A stretch of 64,000 nucleotides of DNA from Reticulitermes speratus. Taxonomy: Eukaryota; Arthropoda; Insecta; Blattodea; Rhinotermitidae. The notes below the pieces were generated by a model that saw nothing but the letters and a program-made list of their open reading frames with translations, was not told the DNA's origin and made no database searches. The first letter of the stretch is position 1, and every line of letters starts with the position of its first letter. Positions 56,501 through 64,000 of the stretch are shown here, piece after piece. Location: NCBI GenBank assembly GCA_021186555.1, contig JAJKFL010000006.1, positions 35,833,478 through 35,897,477 of the forward strand, given 5' to 3'. The translations under genes were made by a program, and so were the position numbers.

Positions 56501-59500
56501 CAATCGATATTTGGAAGCGCTGGCATAACGGTGGTTATAGGCATGCTCAGAAGGAAGAAAGAAAGCGCGTGCTAATTATCCGAGTCTATATTTGATCTAC
56601 TGAATTCAAAATATATATCCAATAATATTACTCTCAGGAACATGTGAGTGCACGGAAGATAATACTGGTAAAATATGGTGCCCTTTGACAGAACTGAAGA
56701 ATCCCTGCACAGAAAACGTGTATTCGTTAGACATTAGAAGAAACAAGTGGTAAAATGGGAGATAATGTCTGTTTTATAATGGCTTTAGGAAGACGTATTT
56801 TGCAATAGAGTTTCGGAGAGGAGATACTTCACAGACTTGATTAACATCTTATAACAAAGGAATTGGTTTTGCTGATAAGGATACTTTCGCTTTATACTTC
56901 ATACTGATAAAGTGTTAAATTCATTGAAGGGAACATGACTCAATGAACTGTATCAATTTCAATATCGTTATTTCATTCCGACATTCTTATTCCTCAAACC
57001 ATTGCGTAGAGTAAAATTACGCTTCCAAATCGTCTCTTAAAATTTCACCCTATAAACTGCCATGATGGCAATGATGGGGAGTATACGTACAGGTCTGCTC
57101 TTTCTTTAACATCGGCTTTAGATGGGGTGGGTGTTTAGCACCAGGCCCCGGCCGCTTTAACCCCGGGATTGACCCGGTACCCATTGTATAGAAGGCTGGT
57201 TGGTCCCCAGGGTTTGTCTGAAAGAGTGCAGAAAATCTCATCCCCACCGGGAATAGATTCACAGACCTTCCAGCCCGTAGCGTGTCGCCATGCCGCCTAC
57301 GTTATCCCGACCCACTGCAAATGTTCTTTTAATTCAAATATATCTCCTTGAAGTAATTTTAATAAAAATTTTTATGTTAAATTTGATATTTACAAATGAT
57401 ACCTAAGGCACATCAAAACAATGTCTGCAGGAAATTCCATACATAAATTAGAACTGCCTTTAAATAGAGGAGGAAATGTGAACTTAACGAAAAATATCAG
57501 CTTATGATCTGTATTGAATGATATGACCTTGCAGATGAAGTTGGGGTCATATCTTGCTTCATCTTTGAGTTCAGTGCAGACAGCCACGCGATGTCTCGGC
57601 ACAAATTTCGCAGCAATGCGTCTCATGTTCAAATCGATCTTGCCTCTCCGAATGACGTTGGGCTAGTAATTCATTCAGAGGGGGTTATAAGGAATATTGG
57701 AACATATTCAGAGCGACCAGTTTTTCTGTTGCTATATCTTATCTTATACTATGTAGCCATTTACCCATTATAACATTCAGTCCTAAATTTTGGTCCTGTT
57801 TCGAGTAAGTGCGAAATTTTGCCTTTCATTAAAAGTTTAAAAACCAGCATATGTACTGTATTCTTACAAGGAAGTCAAATGCCCCTACATATGTTTCGGC
57901 TTCAACAAGCTCTCTTCAGGGGGTTAAAGTTCTACATATACTCGACATCCATTAGTTCATTCAAAAGCACCTCATACATCAACATAAAACAAAATTCTTA
58001 ATTCACAATGGATTTGGACACCACCAAAACCAGCCGTCCAAACATATAAAATCCAGGGAATGAGGTGCGCTTATCTTTCATGTTATATGTATAAAAGTGT
58101 AAACGTTTATTTAAAATTACATATATATTGGTAATAAATTCATGGCAGTCTTGTTTTTGTATACGGATTATCAGTCAGTACAAATCACAACAATATACGC
58201 GCAACAACATAATGTGATTAGATAAAATTACTACTGAAATGGGTTTTCAATAAACAAATTTGGATGTTGTGAAATGGACAGTAACAAACTGCAATCCGCT
58301 GTGGCTTCAAAATAAAATTTGTCTTCCATGAATGCTGTTTAATACGCCAGGAAGCAGAAGGTCTTGGAATTTTTCTGTGCTAAACTCGATGTTTCGGAGC
58401 ATATGTCTCAAAAAATAAAATTTAGCATGTATTACATAATAATATTTCTATAACAGCTAACAAAATCATGCGTTGTCCATACGAATACAGGCGTAACTTT
58501 GGTGGGGGGGGCAAGTGCCCCCCTCGTGATATTTTTTGTACCTAAGAATAGCTTTTTGGCTACTAATTTGAAGAGGGACAAAAACAATGAAGTCAGAGAG
58601 ACAGAAAGGGTTGTATGTATATTAAGAACTGGTTCAAACCAATCTTCCCCCTCTTTCTAAATTGACAATTCCGTAAAATTCTTAATTCCCATTGTCGATT
58701 CCCCCCTCCCATTGTTAATAGCCAAATTACGCCGATGTATACGAACACGATACACACGTAGTAGGCCTAATGTTTTTATTTTAAAGGCAATTTTGGACTA
58801 TGAACTTTTACAAAATCAGAGAAATTCACAGAAAGAAGGCCCTTCATTTTACATTTTCACTAGGATTACCAAGAGAAGTTTTATTGTTGGACTGATTTAT
58901 CAAATTGGGCCTTCCAAACGAACCGTTTGATTTCTTATCGTGTATAAAATGCCATAAGGTATTCGTGAGACGAATATTAATATATGTGTATATTGCACTG
59001 TGTCTGTTGTAGCACTTGAAGTCAGGGCTCAAGGACCGATGTGGCCCTCAGGTAACTCGAAGTTTCCCCTCAGTCTTCTTGTTTTTTAGCAATCATTTTG
59101 CCATAAACTGAGAACAAGGGGCGTTCCTCATTCTTACTTTCTATTTCTTTTAATACTGGAAATATTAGAAATAAAGGAAAGAGAAAGTGTTTTAGACACC
59201 GTATGTCGATTGTACTAAAAGATCAGAACGTTATGTAGTGGATGCAAGTTTTCGTTTTCGAATATTTTCCCTTTAATCCTAACAAAATTGTTTGGCTGCA
59301 GTACCCCTACGTCACATTAACGGTCGCTATTTTCTTTTACCTTTCATTAGGGAACGCTTATATTCAAATAAAACAGCAGTTCATTCTAGATCTGGGATAT
59401 ACTGTATACCTGACTGCCCAATCAGACAGAGTTTTATCAAACACTTGGGGATAGAATTGTGCACAGAAGCTATGATAAATTCTGTAGTGTGATGCTTCAT

Positions 59501-62500
59501 ACGGTTGTAACTTAAATTTCTGTCTAAAAAATAATGGAATCAAAGAATCCGCATAAGTAAATAAGCAAGAAAATCGTATTGTTTGTATGCTGTGAAGTTA
59601 AAATTTGTCTTCTTAGATCAAAGTCAACATATTAGATCTTCAATTTCAGCATAGTCCAAATATTGACCTTCGATATGTGAGACAAGGAAGTCAAACGCAC
59701 AAACTGAGTGGCGTAATAAAATATCAGAATGCACGACTGTATAAGGGAACATAAATGAATAACTGTGCTATATACTTTGCTTAAACATTTTTCCCCACTT
59801 GACACTGCTACATACACGGCCTTACACCCTGAGAAGACACTCACGCTTTGTTTTTCAGATCATATTGAATCTAACATATTTCCTCGCATTTTGCCTACCT
59901 GCTGTGGTAATGGGAATCAAAAATTTAAATCACACGCTCACACCTACTCGTAGAACGTGCAATCTGGATAATTAGACATGTTAGTTCGGTCACAGCAGTT
60001 TCGTGTTTAGCACTGACTGCTAAGATCTGAACAATTCCTTCACTCATAATGCATCTTCTTACAATTAAAATTACACAATGATGTATGTCAATTTCATTTC
60101 CAATTACGGGGCTATACATTACAAGTGGAAAACATTACGCTTTGTGCACGGTTCTTAATAAAATGCAAACCGGGAAAATCAGTTTTCATTCAGGATATCC
60201 TTTCGAAAAGTCCAGAACAGTAGGCGGACTTCCAAGTAGTTACATAAACGGGAGTGAAATGTGCTGATCAGAAGACCTTCTTAACATCAGTCCTGAGTTA
60301 ATATCAAGAAACAAAACGTGACAGTTTTAAAAGACTTACTTCTAGCACAGTAATTCTTATTTCGACATGCTCCTTGGAATTCAGCGTGTCAAGGGCACAC
60401 AAATGATTTTCAACACTTAACAAACAATGTGGGCCGGGATAGCTTAGTCGGTATAGGGACTTCCTACGGACTGGACTGTCAGGGGATCAAATCCGGATGG
60501 GGGCTACATTTTCCTCACCCGTCCAGACCGGCCCTGAATCTTTACCTTTACCTGTACCTTTCTTTACCTCTACCTTTACCTTTCTTTACCTTTACCTTAA
60601 CCTTAACAAACAAACACGTCTCGTTGCACAAAATCGTGTAAGTTAACCATTTTGTCGTTAAAGTGACAGTAGATATGTACTGCAATGCTCAGTCAGACGA
60701 AGGTTCCCCTATATGGAAATTCAGAATTAGCAGCTTTGTAATTTAAACACCTCTTCATTAGAAAATACAAACGAGCAGTGTCTTTGCAGTATCGCACGCC
60801 TTGTGTGGGCGCTACGGAGGAAGATATGCAAATTAGATTTGGAAATGTCACTCGTCACTGATTCACGCCACCGAACTACAAATCATAATTACGCACACAC
60901 AGTTCCATACCACATTTTATTACTACTCAGCCTGAAAACGTTGCTTCAGGCCGTAAAGACTTTAATGAAAGTGGCTGCTACAATGATGTGACTTTGTAAC
61001 TAGCTGGAACCGTCGCATACCCTCAGCATGTTGAATTTTTTCCTCAGCATCTTTAAACTTATACGAAGGACAAGGGTACTTCTGGCATGGTTTCAGGGTT
61101 GGAAGTAAATGCAGTTACGCCCTACGTCTAGATGGATCAAACATTTGTTTTCACTACCTACTTTCAGTAGACAAATATTTTCAAAATCAGGAATATTGAA
61201 AATAACTTCTATGTTTCCACTGCTCATTGTTCCGCCATTTACAAAAACACTACCCTTTTTGCGAATTCTTACACAATTATTCAACTTTTAATATTGCATG
61301 TAGAAACAACATATATAACAACTGCAAATTAATTTCTGCATAACCAACTCAACATATAGTTCAATCAAACATAGAATTGTAGTAACACACTTGGGGTCAG
61401 GCCTACCTCGTTGATGAATCAGGTGTAGGTGGATGTTTCGTTGCTCGCAGATCATGGCTATCATTAATATGCTTTACTTTCTGCACTGATCTACTACGGT
61501 CGAAAGAAAATAATTCTTCTGTCGTATTGGGGATCGTAATTATGATCTATTTTACATATGAGGGTTTCCTGTAGAATATCCGAAGAGAACATAATGATTG
61601 CATTCGAAAAATACAGACACTAATAGCTGACTAATACCACGAATAATAGAAGTCCAAGGTCATAATTACGTACTTTCCCAAAAAAAAAATCACACCACTG
61701 ACAATGAATTCTATCGTTTCTCTAAAGAGTTTTCCTGATAGTGAGATGTGGAAACAAGAATGTATTTGCCCATCATAAACTTCAATTTTCAGGTGTCTAC
61801 AATAAATCATGAATTCGAAGAATATTATTTTCTGAAACCTATGTCTCAATGGAACGAACACCTATGAAGTCAACGGTATGTAGGTGTTGATTCATACGGA
61901 CCAAAATTACAATCTCTCTCAAAATGGCTTAGGCGTGAATGTTATTATCAATACGCAGATGGAAATCCTAATGTAATTACAGAGAAGCAAACCGCATGCC
62001 CGGAATATAAGAAATTTATTACACTTCGTTTACGTTTCAACTTAAATGTAATAAGAATATGCACAATGAACAAAACTGCTTAACGAATGTCTTATAACAT
62101 TTACTGTAGAGTGTACGTTCTTGTTAATCTCAGTCGTGAGGACAGCATTGGTGTTGCACGCAACAAGCGTAGGCGAATGCAGATACAAAGTGTTATTCTG
62201 GAACTCAAAGCCAAATATGTGAGGATATTGACTGGCAGCATCTTGTTTAGTATCAGGTCACAAATTATTTTCCTGTGAATAAAGTTATGAGTTCTTGATT
62301 TCCAACAGATACGGAGAATAAAATATTTTTGAGAAGGATTTTTTGTTGAGATGTTTATTCAGGCAACTATACATATAAATACGCAGGTTACCAGTTCGTT
62401 TTTTCTTCAGGTGACTACAGTAATGTAAATAAACTTTTTAATTATAGTGGATACAGATCTTCCTTTCTAGGTGTTTGTAATTATTCTTATCTTTTTGCAG

Positions 62501-62581
62501 ATGATCAACCAGTCTATATCCGTCTTCATGTTTCTTCTACATGTGAGAGACAAGAATACGGAGCACTCTCAGCTGGTGTAA
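50273..62581 (+). CDS. Odorant receptor copy 3, complete and apparently intact
   Basis: 7tm_6 insect odorant receptor (odour-tuning subunit of the Orco-gated cation channel in olfactory neuron dendrites). Seven exons: 50273-50568, 52335-52611, 53540-53805, 53901-54000, 54961-55065, 55398-55553, 62501-62581. All introns are GT-AG, phases agree, total 1281 nt, 426 aa. Approximate segments: TM1 45-66, TM2 83-97, TM3 135-156, second extracellular loop motif 'SWFPFDLSATPVY' 172-184, TM4 192-217, TM5 293-313, TM6 322-340, 'SWLGEEL' after TM6, 'VPLQRSLIF' and '[11 protein letters not shown]' before TM7 (389-415). Length is normal and too short for Orco. Start chosen: ATG at 50273, with an in-frame stop at 50234. 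A weaker exon 1 donor (ACTA|GTATCG at 50616) is also phase-compatible and would give 442 aa. CAG|GTATGC at 50568 is the better donor and gives family-like spacing after TM2. Confidence 0.88.
50645..50840. mobile_element. Penelope-like terminal relic in intron 1, copy 3
   Basis: Same inverted signature pair as 28655-28850: 'ATGTTTCGACCCAACAGGCC' with ATCATCAGG, and GATGATGACACG with 'GGGCAGAAATATG'. Confidence 0.4.
51205..51990 (-). mobile_element. ~0.8-kb insertion in intron 1 of copy 3, unclassified
   Basis: Copy 2 at 29190-29220 is continuous where copy 3 has this extra block. Flanks repeat a short motif: GCGTAAGACAC before (51191) and GTGTAAGACG after (about 51983), possibly a 7-9 bp target duplication, though the exact ends are uncertain. 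The block is more GC/CpG-rich than surroundings (ACGCGTACGCGT near 51718) and encodes one small minus-strand ORF. Ends (GGGTCCGG... and ...CCTACCCCG on the minus strand) give no convincing terminal inverted repeat. Could be a DNA transposon derivative or a processed gene copy. Confidence 0.55.
51349..51579 (-). CDS. Small basic-patch protein, 76 aa, in the copy-3 insertion
   Basis: ATG to TAA, 76 aa. Starts 'MSKYLENKKVNAYCKLLQSE', a helical N-terminus. It then has a strongly basic stretch 'AERMRRMRQRR' (about residues 35-45), an Ala/Ser/Thr-rich linker, and an acidic end 'DVDSEIEPME'. A TATAAAA-like sequence lies roughly 90 bp upstream on the minus strand (about 51668-51674). The basic 'AERxRRxRxRR' pattern resembles N-termini of some transposon-encoded proteins, but I cannot name a family. 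No partner ORF is present. Could be an exon remnant of a larger transposon gene or host gene copy. Confidence 0.4.
   Translation of the reverse strand: MSKYLENKKVNAYCKLLQSERIINEESKNAPMTAAERMRRMRQRRQFEASTSRADAATPDASSQAMDVDSEIEPME
52335..52611 (+). CDS. Copy 3 exon 2 (TM3 and second extracellular loop)
   Basis: 277 nt, TTTACAG acceptor, CAG|GTACAC donor. Encodes 'YHKRGIEHLFSLTDSFTWEE' to 'SATPVYVFANLTQ'. The Tyr codon TAC at the position of copy 2's TAG is intact. Confidence 0.88.
53230..53315. mobile_element. Penelope-like signature in intron 2, copy 3
   Basis: Reads 'GGCCTGAAAATGATCACATT' then 'GTGGTCGAAACACG'. Partner of 30715-30800. Confidence 0.4.
53540..53805 (+). CDS. Copy 3 exon 3 (TM4, intracellular loop)
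   Basis: 266 nt. Encodes 'AITFLFALFIASSFPSLYAS' to '[14 protein letters not shown]'. Acceptor CACGCAG, donor ACG|GTACAA. Contains YASL and the CACCAC run that are altered in copy 2. Confidence 0.88.
53901..54000 (+). CDS. Copy 3 exon 4 (TM5)
   Basis: 100 nt, acceptor TTTTTCAG, donor ACG|GTAAAT. Encodes '[20 protein letters not shown]' then 'LSAMCFDALSIVT'. Confidence 0.88.
54216..54502 (+). mobile_element. tRNA-derived SINE (family A), copy 3 intron 4
   Basis: Orthologous to 8603-8897 and 31905-32200. Copy 3 joins the left arm of the foldback directly to this SINE, so about 130-160 bp present in the other copies are deleted just upstream. Confidence 0.8.
54961..55065 (+). CDS. Copy 3 exon 5 (TM6)
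   Basis: 105 nt, acceptor TTTTTCAG, donor CAT|GTAAGT. Encodes '[20 protein letters not shown]' then 'SLYVYSWLGEELSTH'. Confidence 0.88.
55398..55553 (+). CDS. Copy 3 exon 6 (pre-TM7, TM7 start)
   Basis: 156 nt, acceptor ATTTCAG, donor AAT|GTAAGG. Encodes '[20 protein letters not shown]' to 'AGKFVPVSNKTMMN'. Ser replaces the Cys of copies 1 and 2 before NKT. Confidence 0.88.
55714..55943. mobile_element. 230-bp Tc1/mariner-type MITE, near-perfect palindrome
   Basis: Starts CAGGGCATACACAAAAGAAT and ends with its exact complement. The complementarity continues almost to a ~30-bp centre (CACCGTCAGCGG / CCGCTGACGGTG). TA flanks both ends (55712-55713 and 55944-55945), and copies 1 and 2 have the empty site GCGTATATATCTAAAG. 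No ORF, so mobilised in trans. Unique to copy 3, in intron 6. Confidence 0.9.
57045..57315 (-). mobile_element. tRNA-derived SINE (family B), copy 3
   Basis: Minus-strand repeat orthologous to 11165-11440 and 34441-34720. Confidence 0.7.
57833..58065. mobile_element. Penelope-like terminal relic, copy 3 intron 6
   Basis: 'ATATGTTTCGGCTTCAACAA' then GCTCTCTTCAGGGGG, partner of 11845-12075 with a better preserved signature. Confidence 0.45.
58066..60427. other. Intron 6 of copy 3, middle part
   Basis: Aligns with 12076-14603. Holds the one-armed remnant of the foldback (58172-58210) and a G-rich palindrome (GGGGGGGCAAGTGCCCCCC, about 58504). A 70-aa open frame at 59242-59454 has a partner in copy 1 (13418-13633), but it overlaps a dispersed repeat and shows no constraint I can see. 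Confidence 0.5.
60428..60601 (+). mobile_element. tRNA-derived SINE (family C), copy 3
   Basis: Same element and same 12-bp duplication (CTTAACAAACAA at 60416-60427 and 60602-60613) as 14604-14777. Missing in copy 2 because that part of intron 6 is deleted. Confidence 0.8.
62501..62581 (+). CDS. Copy 3 exon 7 (end of TM7, C-terminus)
   Basis: 81 nt, acceptor CTTTTTGCAG, '[20 protein letters not shown]' then 'EHSQLV' and TAA at 62579-62581. An AATAAA about 300 bp downstream (62878) is a possible polyadenylation site. Confidence 0.85.
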   Translation: MINQSISVFMFLLHVRDKNTEHSQLV

Positions 62582-63468
62582 CCACACGGAATTTTAATTC
62601 ATAGAATACCAGTAGTTATTAGTAATATAATATTATGTTTTATTCACTATTTCTGTCTCTCTCTCTATGTATGTATCTGTGTATGTGTATATATTTGTCA
62701 CGTTAATTTTTGTCTTCACATATAATTATCTGGACACTGACAAATATGCACTCTCATTCAGAGAGTTTCATTTTTTTTATAAGTGTGATTTAACATGTAG
62801 TGAAAAGCAATTTCAAACGTAAAACGCGTTATGTTTAGGTATAATACGCACATGAAAATTCGTTAATGCAAGAAATTAATAAATTTACAAGTGGTTTTAA
62901 TTGTAACGTGGAGACAAAATTTGAAATTAAATAAGAATTGTGCTACACTTTAAACGGTAGAATATTTATGCTTCAAAATTCTTAGTATCCATTTGTATGT
63001 GTGTGATAAAATTTATATACAAAAGGTTTTATTTTTCTTTCTTTAAAAACATTTTGTTCCGACATTACAGGTGAAAAATGCATACTTTCAGAAAAAGAGC
63101 AGAGACATACATGAAGATCACATACATAATTTTGTTAAATAATTCATTCCATCTTCAATTTTCATAACCAGAAATTTGGACCGCCTTTCAGAATGTGCGT
63201 TCCAAATTTCAGACCTCAGAGTCTAGCACATTTTCGTTCCTTGCCGAACACAATCCGCCTTCCATATTTTGGGTCAACTTCAAATTGTTTGTGTCAATCT
63301 ATAGAATTAAGGACATGATAACCCGTCAACTCAACTTGTTCCATTTCTGAATTTAAACTACGCATTACCCACACTTACAATTGTAGACACTTTATAGGTT
63401 TTGTAGAGCTTGGAGATTCTGCATAGTGTTTGGAATTCTAAACGCAACTGCATCTGTTATTTATTCTC

Positions 63469-63568
63469 NNNNNNNNNNNNNNNNNNNNNNNNNNNNNNNN
63501 NNNNNNNNNNNNNNNNNNNNNNNNNNNNNNNNNNNNNNNNNNNNNNNNNNNNNNNNNNNNNNNNNNNN
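63469..63568. other. Assembly gap of 100 N
   Basis: Exactly 100 Ns, a usual placeholder length. The left side aligns with about 40490 of spacer 2. Some right-side sequence (AAGCAACAAAATCGTAG near 63930) resembles about 42263. Confidence 0.95.
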
Positions 63569-64000
63569 TGTACCAAAAACCTACAGACGGATATGTAGGT
63601 GACGTAAGTTTTTTGTGAGAACTGCGTCCACGTAAAGCCCAAAAAATTATTTCGTTGGATTATCTCTTCGTGATAGAGACAGTCGCTCTTATTTCTTCGA
63701 TTTTTTTCAAGAACATCTATTTACATATAAAACAGCATTTCATTCTATATCCGAGTATTGTACGTAATAACGTACAACTGAGTGACAAGTCACCAAAGTT
63801 GTTTTAAAGAAACGTGGGTATCGTTGTACATATTGATATGTCTTGGGTGTAATTCTTTGTGCACTCGTAACTAAATCTTCCGTCTCACCACACACAAGAA
63901 GCCCCTAATCCGCGTCAGCTGATAAGCAACAAAATCGTAGCAGTTTAGTGTCGTGACGAACATACTAGGCTGCTTAGGCTACAGTAACACACACTAAATT

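Overview
This window looks like nuclear DNA from an insect. It is AT-rich, intron-rich and packed with SINEs, LINEs, Penelope-like relics, an LTR element and a MITE. The only host genes I can support are three tandem copies of one insect odorant receptor (7tm_6 family, ordinary tuning-receptor type rather than Orco). Receptor type, intron size and repeat content suggest a polyneopteran, probably a cockroach or termite. The species is an inference.

Layout. 1-7656 is a cluster of broken retroelements: a LINE RT/RNase H tail, a Penelope-like fragment, a pogo-like transposase fragment, an internally deleted RTE-type LINE and a Jockey-type LINE. These split intron 2 of receptor copy 1, whose exons 3-7 run from 7753 to 16730. 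Spacer 1 (16731-28283) follows, then receptor copy 2 (28284-39576), spacer 2 (39577-50272), receptor copy 3 (50273-62581), and the start of a third spacer broken by a 100-N gap (63469-63568). The repeat period is about 22-23 kb and covers genes, introns and spacers.

Copy 3 has seven exons that join in phase to give 426 aa, or 442 aa with an alternative exon 1 donor. It appears intact. Copy 1 is open from exon 3 to the stop, but exons 1-2 are not in the window. Copy 2 is a pseudogene: a 13-bp frameshifting deletion in exon 1, a TAG in exon 2, a 12-bp deletion and a +1 insertion in exon 3, and a lost AG acceptor before exon 4. Its intron 6 lost about 3 kb and carries a 3.34-kb non-autonomous LTR element.

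The least ordinary item is that LTR element (36001-39340). It has TGTGCC...GGCACA termini and a polypurine tract. Its internal region holds two pieces of 18S rRNA in reversed order, a 46-bp tandem repeat and a 19-bp minisatellite that is open in all six frames. Other items of note are a 230-bp near-palindromic MITE with TA duplications, a copy-3-specific 0.8-kb insertion encoding a small basic protein, several foldback sequences lost from one copy, and SINE presence/absence differences that help date the duplications. I found no CRISPR arrays, operons or functional rRNA/tRNA genes.
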